DNA from: JAHBVL01 sp964461025
GTDB lineage: Bacteria > Chloroflexota > Chloroflexia > Thermomicrobiales > UBA6265
DNA length: 64,000 nt
Direction of reading: 5' to 3'
Assembly: GCA_964461025.1 (NCBI GenBank)
Contig: CAYWSE010000004.1
Location: forward strand, 16,673-80,672
Shown here: positions 25,624 to 34,141 of the stretch, in pieces
Layout of the letters: the number at the start of each line of letters is the position of its first letter
Numbering within the stretch: the stretch's first letter is position 1
Made by a program: the position numbers and the translations under genes
Notes under the pieces: model-generated
What the model was told of the DNA's origin: nothing
The model's input: the letters and a program-made list of their open reading frames with translations, nothing else
The model's database searches: none

Positions 25624-26274
25624 GTGGGACGGGGAGCTACGCAGCGGAGAGCGGCCGCACGACAGGAGATGCGAGAGGAAATCCTGCGCGTGGCCCGCGA
25701 GATGGTTGAGGAGGAGGGAGTGGCCAATCTCTCCTTGCGCGCCATCGCCCGCACTCTCGGTTACTCGCCCGCCGCGCTCTACGAATACTTCCCGTCGAAG
25801 GAAGCAATCGCCAAAGCCCTCTATTTCGAGGGCGCCGATGGTCTTGCCGGGCAGATGCACCGGGACCTGGCCGCTCTCGCCGCGGCAACTCCACCCATGG
25901 AGGCCAAGAAAGCACTTGGCCGGGCTTATCGGAGGTATGCGCTCGATAATCGGGAGCTCTTTCTGCTCGTCTTTGGCAGCGGCAACGCCTTCAGCACATT
26001 GTCAGAGCAAATGGAGAAGAACAGCGAAGGGTACGATGCGCTGCTGTCCACCGTGCAGAGCGGACTCGATTCGGGCGACATCGTAGAGATGCCTGCGGAA
26101 ATGCTGGCACTCACGGCGTGGGCGTCGGTTCATGGATTCGTCATGCTCGAACTCGCGGGCGCATTCGGCGGATCGGACCCCAATTGTGAGGTATCCGATC
26201 CCGGTCAGATTCCGCCCGATCAGCTCTTCGAGATGCATATGGAATTGATCGACTCTGGTATGCGTCGCCGCTAG
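25624..26274 (+). CDS. TetR-family transcriptional repressor
   Basis: 216 residues from GTG 25624, chosen because GAAGGAG (25611-25617) stands 6 bases before it but touches the ATG at 25618. The helix-turn-helix is LSLRAIARTLGYSPAALYEYFPSKEAIAKALY. The ligand domain resembles the WHG (TetR_C_13) type, with WASVHGFVMLELAGAFG. The MMPL transporter gene follows after 75 bp, so this is a local regulator of lipid or drug export, with two palindromic operators at its own promoter. Confidence 0.93.
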   Translation: MGRGATQRRAAARQEMREEILRVAREMVEEEGVANLSLRAIARTLGYSPAALYEYFPSKEAIAKALYFEGADGLAGQMHRDLAALAAATPPMEAKKALGRAYRRYALDNRELFLLVFGSGNAFSTLSEQMEKNSEGYDALLSTVQSGLDSGDIVEMPAEMLALTAWASVHGFVMLELAGAFGGSDPNCEVSDPGQIPPDQLFEMHMELIDSGMRRR

Positions 26275-26349
26275 ACGCAAGATCACCGCTTCACAACCGA
26301 TTTCAGATTCGACCGCCGGAGCTGCCGGCAGGTCAGGGGGACCCTTGCC

Positions 26350-28542
26350 ATGTTGACCCGTTGGGGATCATTCGTCCAACGTAAACCGAAACTCGTACTC
26401 GCTCTCTCGGGGCTGGGCTTGCTGGTCGCAATACTGCTGATGGCCACAGCGTCGCCAAAACTCATCTCGGGCGGATTCGTCGACGAGAACGCCGAATCAT
26501 CGCAGGTCGAACAGATCCTGCTCGACGACTTCGGACGTGGCGCCGAATCACTCGTGTTCGTCTTCGAGGCCGGCGGGCCGATCGACACCACCGCGAATCG
26601 CGCGGCCATCGAAAGGGCCATCGCCCCACTGGCGTCGGAGCCGGATGTCGCGCAGGTCGTGACACCGTGGTCGGGTGGAGGGGCCGAGCTGCTTTCGTTC
26701 GATGGACAGAGCGCACTGATCGTGGCCATTCTGAACGTCGATCAGGACGGCGTCGAGGAGGTTCTGCCCGATCTGCGTTCCTCAGTAGAGGAAGGCGCCG
26801 AACGGAACGGGCTCGCGGTTACTGTGACCGGCAATGGCGCAATCGGCGAGGCGATCAGCCACGAAGTCGAGGAGGGAATCCTGCGCGCCGAGTCGGTGGC
26901 CGTTCCATTGACATTGCTCATCATGGTCTTGATCTTCGGCAGTGTGGTCGCGGCCGGGTTGCCGCTGATCGTCGGAGGATTGGCGATGGTCAGCTCGATT
27001 GCGGCGATCCTGGCACTTTCGGCGTTCACCGATCAGTCCGTCTTCGCCATCAACATCATCACCCTTCTTGGTCTCGCCCTGGGGATCGATTATTCCCTCT
27101 TCATCGTGGCCCGGTATCGCGAAGAGCTGACCAAAGGTTCGGGAGATCAGGCTCTCCCGAACACATTGGCGACCGTCGGCAAAGCTATTCTCTTCTCCGG
27201 GATCACCGTGATTTTCGGGCTGGCAGCGACCTGGTTCTTTCCCATGCCGGCGTTGCGCTCGATGGGTCTGGCGGGGATGCTGGTGGTTGCCGCAGCTCTG
27301 TTCTACGGATTGACCTTCCTGCCGGCCATGCTGGCGTTGCTCGGCTCCCGGATCAATAGACTGGCAGTGCCGCTTCCGTCGCGTTTGCGGGGCAATGGCG
27401 AGGGCAGCTTCTGGAATAGGGTGGCCACGGCTGTGATGCGCCGGCCAGTGGCAGTGCTGTTGCCGGTGCTGGCGGCGCTCATTATTGCGGGCTTGCCATT
27501 TCTCCGGCTCGACCTCAGCCCCGGCGGCCCGACGGAGCTGCCGGCCGGTATTCCGGCGCGGATCGCCTGGGAGCGGGTCCAGACCGACTTTCCGGCTGGC
27601 GAAAGCGACCCCATTCCGGTAATCCTGACCGTGGAGGACGTGTCCGCTGGCTCCGATGCCGGGCTCGCAGTCGTCGCGGCATTCGTCGAACAAGCTCAGG
27701 CGCTGCCTGGTGTGGTTCACGTCGACAGTCAGGTGTCGAGTCCGGGCCAACAGGAAGCGCTGACCAGTGGCAACAAGGCGTTGATCGAGGTCGTTGCGGC
27801 ATCGCCGGAGAGCAATCTCAGGCAGGATCTCGTCCGCGATCTGCGGTCGATCGACGTCAAGGGTGCATCGGTGAAGGTCGGCGGCAGCGCGGCGATGAGC
27901 GTCGACACGCTGGATGGCATTCACGACGGCGTTCTGCCGGCGTTCCTCTTCGTCGTGGTTGGAACCTACCTGATTCTGCTGCTGACCTTTGGTTCGGTTT
28001 TCCTGCCGATCAAGGCCATCTTCATGACCCTGCTCTCGATTTCCGCGTCATTGGGGGCGCTGGTTTTCGTGTTCCAGGACGGCCGTTTCGAGAATCTGTT
28101 TGGATTTACGGCGACCGGGGAGATTATCTCGACCACGCCGATACTGATGTTCTGCATATTGTTCGGGCTGAGCATGGACTACGAGGTGCTGATGCTGAGC
28201 CGGATTCAGGAGGAGTACCAGCGGACGGGCGACAACACCGCGTCTGTGGCGTTTGGTTTGGAAAAGACCGCCAAGGTGATCACCGGGGCGGCGGCGATCA
28301 TGATCGTGGCCTTCGGTGCGTTCATGCTGGCCGACATCACAATCATCAAGAGCATGGGCTTCGGTCTGGCGCTGGCGGTGCTGATCGACGCGACGATCGT
28401 GCGGGCGCTGCTCGTGCCGGCCACGATGCGGCTGATGGGCGATCTCAACTGGTGGGCGCCAAAACCGGTGCGATCGATCGTGGAGCGCATTGGACTGTCA
28501 CACGCGGAGCCGCAAGTGGCGGTGTCGGGCGCTGGTGACTGA
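26350..28542 (+). CDS. MMPL-family transporter
   Basis: 730-residue RND-type membrane protein, ATG 26350 with AGGGGG about 10 bases upstream. It has the duplicated plan: TM1 near 15-35, a first periplasmic loop to about 185, TM2-6 with GLALGIDYSLFIVARYREEL, a second TM7 near 375-390 and a second loop. The last helices contain GLSMDYEVLMLSRIQEEY, the second-half Asp-Tyr motif. Family function is proton-coupled export of lipids or hydrophobic compounds. It is controlled by the TetR protein encoded just upstream. It differs clearly from the MMPL at the window start. Confidence 0.95.
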   Translation: MLTRWGSFVQRKPKLVLALSGLGLLVAILLMATASPKLISGGFVDENAESSQVEQILLDDFGRGAESLVFVFEAGGPIDTTANRAAIERAIAPLASEPDVAQVVTPWSGGGAELLSFDGQSALIVAILNVDQDGVEEVLPDLRSSVEEGAERNGLAVTVTGNGAIGEAISHEVEEGILRAESVAVPLTLLIMVLIFGSVVAAGLPLIVGGLAMVSSIAAILALSAFTDQSVFAINIITLLGLALGIDYSLFIVARYREELTKGSGDQALPNTLATVGKAILFSGITVIFGLAATWFFPMPALRSMGLAGMLVVAAALFYGLTFLPAMLALLGSRINRLAVPLPSRLRGNGEGSFWNRVATAVMRRPVAVLLPVLAALIIAGLPFLRLDLSPGGPTELPAGIPARIAWERVQTDFPAGESDPIPVILTVEDVSAGSDAGLAVVAAFVEQAQALPGVVHVDSQVSSPGQQEALTSGNKALIEVVAASPESNLRQDLVRDLRSIDVKGASVKVGGSAAMSVDTLDGIHDGVLPAFLFVVVGTYLILLLTFGSVFLPIKAIFMTLLSISASLGALVFVFQDGRFENLFGFTATGEIISTTPILMFCILFGLSMDYEVLMLSRIQEEYQRTGDNTASVAFGLEKTAKVITGAAAIMIVAFGAFMLADITIIKSMGFGLALAVLIDATIVRALLVPATMRLMGDLNWWAPKPVRSIVERIGLSHAEPQVAVSGAGD

Positions 28543-28557
28543 GGCCGATTCCGAATT

Positions 28558-28598
28558 AATGACACGAGCGAGGACAATCTTGCCTGGCTCGTGTCATT
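28558..28598. terminator. Bidirectional terminator between MMPL and ferritin-like genes
   Basis: A perfect 12-bp inverted repeat (AATGACACGAGC and GCTCGTGTCATT) with a 17-base loop lies between the convergent stops at 28542 and 28617. It ends in T's on one side and begins after AATT on the other, consistent with use by both strands, although the T-runs are short. Confidence 0.7.
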
Positions 28599-28616
28599 TC
28601 CTGGAGGAAACGCGGA

Positions 28617-29051
28617 CTATTTACCCCAGCCGTCAAGGATCTTCTTAACCTCATCGCGGTGGGTGGTCTCGTCGTTGAGCATGTCCTCGAGCTGGACCTT
28701 GAGACCGACTTCGCCGAGCTCGTCGGCCATGTCGATGCGTTCGCGGTAGTGTTCAACCGTTTCGGCCTCGGCCTCATAGATGAACTGCAGCATTTGCCGG
28801 GTGTCGTCCGATGTTTGTACTGGCCGAGGAGCGACGATCGGCTCTCCGCCGAGCGCGACAATCTTGTCCGCAAGGTACTGGGCATGCCGCTGTTCGTCGG
28901 GGATTTCCTGCTGAAGGAACTGGACCAGCTGCGGCCGGTACGGTCCGGTGACCTTGGCCGAATACTGCAGGTAGCTGATGATCGCGTTGTACTCACCTGC
29001 CAGATCGTCGTTCAGTCCGTCAATCAGCGCCTTCATTGATAGCTTTGCCAT
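28617..29051 (-). CDS. Ferritin-like/bacterioferritin-like protein
   Basis: 144 residues, a four-helix bundle with the diiron ligands in order: Glu in LAGEYNAIISYLQYS, the E-x6-x-H pair in EIPDEQRHAQYLAD, Glu in YEAEAETVEHY, and E-x-x-H in NDETTHRDEV. Such short ferritin-like proteins oxidise and bind iron or act in oxidative stress defence. Heme-ligating Met of true bacterioferritin is not evident. It is monocistronic and divergent from the sugar-uptake operon. Confidence 0.9.
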   Translation of the reverse strand: MAKLSMKALIDGLNDDLAGEYNAIISYLQYSAKVTGPYRPQLVQFLQQEIPDEQRHAQYLADKIVALGGEPIVAPRPVQTSDDTRQMLQFIYEAEAETVEHYRERIDMADELGEVGLKVQLEDMLNDETTHRDEVKKILDGWGK

Positions 29052-29607
29052 GATGCATTCCTTTCTCGCCTTCCGGCCGAAGATTCAGCTCCGGCCCAAC
29101 CGTCCTAACTATAAGCAGGATATATGCCACGGATCATGCGATTCCGGAGGGAATGTCGCAAAGACGAAACAACTCTGGATCCCCACCGAAATGAGGTGGG
29201 CGCCGTACCTGAGCCAGTATCAGATTGACGGCGTTCTACCCCGACCCAAGGCCATATCTGGAGTCTCTCGAAAGGAAGTTCTCTTTCCTGAGTTGTTGAC
29301 AAAGAACTCCACTACTTGATAGGGTACTCCTCGACAGCGCGGATGATTGCGCGACTTGCTTTCGAGATCCAGGGGGTTACATTGCGAATGGCAGTGGCCG
29401 CAATCCGACATTCGTGCGCAGCATACGAGTATCTTCGCTGCTCCGCAGTGGGCGCTTCCGCTCGTTGCAGCATCGGCAACACCAGCTGCTGTCCGGCGTT
29501 CCGCCCTCCCTGGAGCGACGCAGGCGGTCTCTCCGGCTGTTAATCAACGCTGAACTCAATCGCATTCGTTTGGATTATCAGTTGATCACAGTCAAGGAGA
29601 ACACTTC
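29052..29607. other. Long divergent spacer upstream of the sugar-uptake operon
   Basis: 556 bp without a supportable gene. Short frames such as 29316-29543 and 29414-29641 lack ribosome binding sites and any recognisable protein. One candidate plus-strand promoter is visible (29296-29325); the long distance to the first gene leaves room for regulator sites or a structured leader. Confidence 0.6.
29296..29325 (+). promoter_or_regulatory. Candidate promoter for the sugar-uptake operon
   Basis: A consensus TTGACA at 29296-29301 is followed 18 bases later by TAGGGT at 29320-29325. The -10 is poor, and the implied leader is about 275 bases, so this is only a candidate. Confidence 0.35.
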
Positions 29608-30984
29608 ATGGCCAAGTCGTGTCATTTTCGGTCCCGTTTGATTTCGGGAAAGCGCATCTCTCGACGGCGACTCGTTCAGGCTGGCGCGGCGGCGGGAGGA
29701 GCGCTTCTCCTGCCTGGCGGCTTCGCTCGCGCGCAGGTTGCGTCGCCACCAGCCCCGCCGCGCTTCGACGGAGAAACACTCAACTTTCTGATCATCCAGC
29801 CTCATGCAGTAACGGGCGAGATTCTGAAAGCCGAATTCGAAGCTCTGACCGGCGCGACAGTGAACGTCACCGTCGTTCCTTACGACCAGGTTCAGCAGCA
29901 GGCGACCCTCGATGTGCAATCAGGGGCGAACGAGCTGGATGTCATCGATTTCTGGTACACGACCGTCGGCGCACTGGCGACAGATGGCATTCTCGAAGAC
30001 GTCACCGACCGGATCGAGGCCGATGCCGATGTTATCCAGCCGGACGATTTCCTGCCCGCGATTTACGACACGTACACCCTGTACGACGGCAGTCGCTGGG
30101 GTCTACCGTACGATGGCGACACCCATGTGCTCTTCTACAACGAGGAGATCTTCGAGCTGGCTGGAGTCACCGGCGCTCCCGAGACATGGGACGACTATCT
30201 GGCCGCCGCGCAGACGATCACCGAGGCAGGATTGACTACTGCTGATGGTCAGCCAATCTATGGGTCGGCGATTCAGGGATTCAAGGCGCCGATTATTCTC
30301 GGTTCGACCTATTCGAACCGGCTGGCGGGATTTGGCGGTCAGTATCTGAACGACGACGGCAGTCCCGCGCTCGATTCGGAGGCTGCTGTCCTGGCAGCGC
30401 AGGCGCTCGTCGACGCGTCGCCATTCGCGCTGCCGACGCCTCTGGAAACGGCGTTCGAGCAAGCGCTCCCGGCATTTCTCAGCGGACAAGTGGCGCAGCA
30501 AGAGTTCTGGACTGATCTTGGCGTCTACTCGCAGGACCCTGCTCAGTCGAGCATCATCGACAAATGGGGAGTCGTCCAGATCCCGGTCGGCGGCGAGAAC
30601 ACGTCGCACATTGCGCCGCTCAATGCTGGGTTTGGGTTCGGAATCTCGTCAGGATCGTCGAACAAAGAGCTCGCCTGGGAGTTCGTAAAGTGGGCGACCA
30701 GCGCGTACATCAACGAGCGGCTCCTGCTCGAATTCGGCTCTGGTATCGATCCGACCCGCCTTTCGACCCTGAACTCGGAGGCTTACATCGCGTTCGCACC
30801 GAAGGTTCAGGCGGCGGCATCTGCCAGTTTGAACGGGGCATTCCCGTGGCCGACCTCCCCTGAGTCGCCGGAGCTTACGACCAAGCTATCGGATGAGCTG
30901 GCGCTTGTGCTGCAGGGGAGCAAGTCGCCGGAGGACGCGCTGTCGGAGACGCAGGCAGCCTGGGTCGAGACGCTGGGTTCGTAG
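29608..30984 (+). CDS. Tat-exported ABC sugar-binding protein (family 1)
   Basis: 458 residues, ATG 29608 with AAGGAG upstream. The leader has SRRRLVQAGAAAGGALLLPGG, a Tat signal that suggests folding or cofactor loading before export. The mature protein has the extracellular solute-binding family 1 pattern: VTVVPYDQVQQQATLDVQSGANELDVIDFW, GLPYDGDTHVLFYNEEIFE, AWEFVKWATS. It should deliver a carbohydrate to the two permeases encoded 354 bp downstream. No lipobox is present; anchoring is unclear. Confidence 0.93.
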   Translation: MAKSCHFRSRLISGKRISRRRLVQAGAAAGGALLLPGGFARAQVASPPAPPRFDGETLNFLIIQPHAVTGEILKAEFEALTGATVNVTVVPYDQVQQQATLDVQSGANELDVIDFWYTTVGALATDGILEDVTDRIEADADVIQPDDFLPAIYDTYTLYDGSRWGLPYDGDTHVLFYNEEIFELAGVTGAPETWDDYLAAAQTITEAGLTTADGQPIYGSAIQGFKAPIILGSTYSNRLAGFGGQYLNDDGSPALDSEAAVLAAQALVDASPFALPTPLETAFEQALPAFLSGQVAQQEFWTDLGVYSQDPAQSSIIDKWGVVQIPVGGENTSHIAPLNAGFGFGISSGSSNKELAWEFVKWATSAYINERLLLEFGSGIDPTRLSTLNSEAYIAFAPKVQAAASASLNGAFPWPTSPESPELTTKLSDELALVLQGSKSPEDALSETQAAWVETLGS

Positions 30985-31000
30985 CGGCCGTTCTGGGTTT

Positions 31001-31060
31001 GCGAGGGGGTCTCTCCGTATTTCAGATCGAGTGATTTGCAGGGAGGCCCCTCGCTTTGTT
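31001..31060 (+). terminator. Intra-operon stem-loop after the binding-protein gene
   Basis: GCGAGGGG (31001-31008) and CCCCTCGC (31047-31054) form a perfect 8-bp stem around a 38-base loop, followed by TTTGTT. Partial termination here would give more binding protein than permease, the usual ratio in sugar ABC operons. Confidence 0.5.
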
Positions 31061-31094
31061 CGTGTTGAGGCCAATGCGCGCGCCCCGGCGAGGA

Positions 31095-31252
31095 GTCGCC
31101 ATAAATGGCGACTCTACGCAGTGGTGGATACGGGCGAGGTCGCCATGAATGACGGCGCTACGCAGTGGTGGATGCGGGCGAGGTCGCCATGAATGACGGC
31201 GCTACGCGGTGGTGATACGGGCGAGATCGCCATACATGGCGACGTTACGCGG
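31095..31252. repeat. Tandem array of 44-bp REP-like units
   Basis: Three units of 44, 44 and 43 bp and a partial fourth run from 31095. Each unit starts with a form of GTCGCCATAAATGGCGAC, a palindrome with 8-bp arms in unit 1, followed by a CTACGC(A/G)GTGGTG(G)ATRCGGGCGAG tail. Units 2 and 3 have degenerate arms (GTCGCCAT/ATGACGGC). The same palindrome recurs at 53083-53100 followed by GCTACGG, so this is a dispersed family. The rest of the 354-bp spacer is empty apart from the stem-loop at 31001. Confidence 0.8.
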
Positions 31253-31338
31253 GTTTCTGATGGAGAGTGCGGGCAGAAGGCAGATTTGGCGGTTCAGAAT
31301 GAGAGTCTGATCGCTGCACGGGAGAGGGCGTCAACGGC

Positions 31339-32259
31339 ATGGCCGCAATCAGCGCATCACCGGCGAGGTCCGGCGAGAGGAGTCGTGCGCCGCGACGCGG
31401 ACCGTGGCTTCTGGCCCTTCCATTGCTGGTGGGGTTGGTTACATTTTCGGTCTATCCGCTCGTCTATGTGGCGGCGTTGTCGGTTTCTGAGTCCAGTCTT
31501 GGCAGGACCTTTCAGGAGTGGGTTCATTTGGCGAATTACCGCAAGGCGCTCGACGACTCGGTGTTCACCGACTCACTGCGGCGATCAGTGCTCTTTTCGT
31601 TCGTGGGGACATTCGCGCAGCTCGCGCTTGGGGTCGCAGTGGCGCTCTTGCTCGATAACGCCGTACGCGGTGGACGGGTGCTGAGGACGATCATCCTTCT
31701 CCCGCTCATTACGCCGCCGATCATGGTGGCGACTGCATGGAAGCTGATCTTCAATCCCGGGGCAGGGCTCCTGAACAGCGTTCTGCTCGAACTCGGCGTG
31801 ATCGATGAACCTGTCTCTTGGCTTGGTTCGTCCAGATGGGCGCTGAAAATGGTTGGAATCGCCGATGCGTGGCAATGGACGCCGTTTGTGGCGCTTCTGG
31901 CATTCGCGGCGCTGCAATCTTTGCCTGGCGACATTTTGGAAGCGGCGTCGATCGACGGCGCATCGAGCGTCCGACGCTTCTGCTCGATCACCCTGCCAGC
32001 GCTCATGCCGTCGTTGACTGCCATTTTTCTGCTCAAACTGATCATCTCATTCAAGGTTTTCGATCTGGTCTATGGCATGACCTATGGTGGACCCGGGTTC
32101 GATACCAACCTGGCAAGCTTCCAAATCTACCGAGTCGGCTTGCAGCAATTCGATGTCGGCTACGCAGCGGCGCAAACCGTGATCTTCGCTCTGATGGTCA
32201 GCTTGATCACGCTGCCGATTGTCCTGGTGCGCGACAGGATCATCGACCGATGGCAATGA
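31339..32259 (+). CDS. Sugar ABC transporter permease, MalF/UgpA type
   Basis: 306 residues with six predicted membrane helices; the first is LLALPLLVGLVTFSVYPLVYVAALS near 28-52. The EAA loop that contacts the ATPase is ILEAASIDGASSVRRFCSITLP near 197-218. It overlaps the next permease gene at its stop codon. No ATPase gene is present in the operon, so a shared MsmX/UgpC-like ATPase elsewhere is presumed. Confidence 0.93.
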   Translation: MAAISASPARSGERSRAPRRGPWLLALPLLVGLVTFSVYPLVYVAALSVSESSLGRTFQEWVHLANYRKALDDSVFTDSLRRSVLFSFVGTFAQLALGVAVALLLDNAVRGGRVLRTIILLPLITPPIMVATAWKLIFNPGAGLLNSVLLELGVIDEPVSWLGSSRWALKMVGIADAWQWTPFVALLAFAALQSLPGDILEAASIDGASSVRRFCSITLPALMPSLTAIFLLKLIISFKVFDLVYGMTYGGPGFDTNLASFQIYRVGLQQFDVGYAAAQTVIFALMVSLITLPIVLVRDRIIDRWQ

Positions 32260-33131
32260 CCGAAATGTCTTATCTGGTCGACAGGCAAACTTCCGTTGGC
32301 ACGACGACGACGACGCGCTCATGGTCGTGGGGCAGGTTCGTTCAGTGGTTCGGCATCACCGTTCTGCTCGTACTGGTCCTCACGCCAATTGCTTACCTCT
32401 TCGCGACCTCGCTCAAAGCGAAGGATCAGGTGCTCGACGGTCGATTCTTCCCCCGCGACCTCTACTGGCAGAACTGGCGGGATGCGTTCAACACAATCGA
32501 CCTGCTTCTGTTCATGCGCAACTCGTTCGTCGTGGCGCTCCTGAGTGTGGTCATCACCCTGTTCATTGCTGTCCCAGCAACCTATGTCATGGTTCGGCAT
32601 GGAATTGGAGGAAAGCTTCTGTACAGCCTTGTGCTCGGTTCGTATATCGCACCACCGATTGTTGCGATTCTGCCGCTCTTCTTCCTTTTAAGACGGATCG
32701 AGGGCATCAACACACATTGGGGTCTGGCGCTCGTTCATGGTCTGGCCAGCGTGCCAATAGCGATCTGGCTGATCGATGGTTTCATGCGGGCGGTCCCACG
32801 AGAAATCGAGGAAGCTGCACAGATCGATGGGGCGGGGCTGGTGGAAACGCTGGTCCGGATTGTGATGCCACTTATCGCGCCTGGTGTCGCGGCGACGGGC
32901 ATCATCTGTATGATCCTCTCGTACAACGAGCTTCTCTTCGCGCTGGTGATGACGTATCGTCCGGAGACACAGACATTGCCGGTTGGCATCTCGCTCTTTC
33001 AGGGCGACCGGCTCGTGAACTACGGTCAGATGTCGGCGGCGTCGCTCGCCGGCATACTGCCGGTGTATGTTCTCGCGTTGGTTTTTCAGCGGTATCTGAT
33101 TGGAGGTCGCCTGCAGGGCGCCGTCAAGTAG
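32250..33131 (+). CDS. Sugar ABC transporter permease, MalG/UgpE type
   Basis: 293 residues. ATG 32250 or ATG 32256 are possible; the latter forms an ATGA overlap with the upstream stop, while AGGA sits about 11 bases before the former. Six helices are visible, with the EAA loop EIEEAAQIDGAGLVETLVRIVMP near 186-208. It ends RYLIGGRLQGAVK, the standard MalG-type C-terminus (family tail GAVK). It is the partner of the permease just upstream. Confidence 0.93.
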   Translation: MAMTEMSYLVDRQTSVGTTTTTRSWSWGRFVQWFGITVLLVLVLTPIAYLFATSLKAKDQVLDGRFFPRDLYWQNWRDAFNTIDLLLFMRNSFVVALLSVVITLFIAVPATYVMVRHGIGGKLLYSLVLGSYIAPPIVAILPLFFLLRRIEGINTHWGLALVHGLASVPIAIWLIDGFMRAVPREIEEAAQIDGAGLVETLVRIVMPLIAPGVAATGIICMILSYNELLFALVMTYRPETQTLPVGISLFQGDRLVNYGQMSAASLAGILPVYVLALVFQRYLIGGRLQGAVK

Positions 33132-33133
33132 GT

Positions 33134-33147
33134 CCCGCGTTCGCGGG
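33134..33147 (+). other. GC-rich hairpin between permease and cupin genes
   Basis: CCCGC-GTTC-GCGGG folds as a stable 5-bp stem directly after the permease stop codon. No T-run follows, so it is more likely an RNA-processing or stability element than a terminator. Confidence 0.35.
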
Positions 33148-33169
33148 GAGAAAGACAGGAGCGTTTCAT

Positions 33170-33613
33170 ATGTCCAAACGAGTCGTCATTTCACCAGAGC
33201 AGTTCCTCGATGGTTCGCCGATGCAACAGGACGACCGGTCGGTGCGCGATTTGAAGCTGGTCTATCCAGATACGGGCTTCGATGCCTCGACCCTCTGCCT
33301 CGGTCTCGTAGAGATCGATCCGGGTCACCACTCGCCCCTTCATCGTCACAAGTGCGAGGAGGTTTACTATGTCGTGAGCGGCAGCGGTGAAATCGAAGTC
33401 GAGGGGGAGCGGCATAGCTTCGGACCAGGGAGCGCGATCTTCAACCGGCCCAATACGGTGCATCGCGTCTGGAACACAGGAACCGAGACGGTGCAACTTG
33501 TTGTCGTCGGTGGGATCATGCTCGTGCCGCTTTGGCCGCACTGGCCCACAGATTCGCCATACGAGGTGTTCGAAGGAACGACCGCGGATCAGCACAAGGC
33601 GGTTGATAATTGA
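33170..33613 (+). CDS. Single-domain cupin protein
   Basis: 147 residues, ATG 33170 with AGGAG 8 bases upstream. The cupin motif 1 is present in GHHSPLHRHKCEEVYYVVSGSGEIEVEG (metal ligands His, His, Glu), and motif 2 in SFGPGSAIFNRPNTVHRVWNTG (His). Sugar epimerase, isomerase or binding roles are all possible. The TGA overlaps the next gene's TTG, so it is translated with the subunit-3-like and GMC dehydrogenase genes and is probably part of the same sugar pathway. Confidence 0.88.
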   Translation: MSKRVVISPEQFLDGSPMQQDDRSVRDLKLVYPDTGFDASTLCLGLVEIDPGHHSPLHRHKCEEVYYVVSGSGEIEVEGERHSFGPGSAIFNRPNTVHRVWNTGTETVQLVVVGGIMLVPLWPHWPTDSPYEVFEGTTADQHKAVDN

Positions 33614-34140
33614 GCAATGACATAGCCATCCACAGCGCGACACCAACGGCGATTGCCGCGAACTTCGCGGCGCTCGTCGATGTGCTGTTGCCGGGCGACG
33701 CTGATTTCCCGTCAGCGGCGACGACGGGAATTCAGGCGGTCGTGCTCGATCGCCTCCGCGCACGCATCGGATGGGACGCGGTAACGGAAATCTCGCTTTT
33801 TCTCGATCGCGACGGGCCGTTTTCCGGGCTGGCCCCTGAAGCCCGCGTCGAGCACGTCTCGGCGTTCGAATCGGAGCTGCCCGATCTTTTCGCGCAGGTG
33901 CGCTTCGTCGCCTACCTCGCCTACTACGAAGCACCCACTGTGATTCGGGCGCTGCAACAGCTTGGGCACGACTACAATGACTCTCCTTTACCACATGGGT
34001 ACGTCATGGATCCGTTTGATGCCCGACCGGGATTCGATCTGCCACGAAAACCGCGGGGAAGCTACTTGAAAACCGAGGAGATCGAGCGCATCGATCTCTC
34101 GTCACTTGCTGATCTCGACTTGCCAAGGGTGGTGGAGTGA
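33610..34140 (+). CDS. Gluconate 2-dehydrogenase subunit 3-like protein
   Basis: 176 residues from TTG 33610, which overlaps the cupin stop (TTGA). AAGGCGG is about 7 bases upstream. The position immediately before a GMC dehydrogenase and features such as FAALVDVLLPGDADFPSAATTG and FVAYLAYYEAPTVIRALQQLGHDY match the small subunit (GntDh subunit 3) of membrane FAD dehydrogenases. The twin-arginine signal seen on many such subunits is missing, suggesting a cytoplasmic complex. Assignment rests on context plus weak motifs. Confidence 0.75.
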   Translation: MSNDIAIHSATPTAIAANFAALVDVLLPGDADFPSAATTGIQAVVLDRLRARIGWDAVTEISLFLDRDGPFSGLAPEARVEHVSAFESELPDLFAQVRFVAYLAYYEAPTVIRALQQLGHDYNDSPLPHGYVMDPFDARPGFDLPRKPRGSYLKTEEIERIDLSSLADLDLPRVVE

Positions 34141-34141
34141 G

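Noticed and set aside
29316..29553. Small open frames in the spacer upstream of the sugar-binding protein
   Set aside because: Overlapping frames on both strands, no ribosome binding site and no recognisable protein character.
31095..31252. Possible CRISPR array
   Set aside because: Whole 44-bp units repeat, including what would be spacers, so it is a tandem repeat with a REP-like palindrome.
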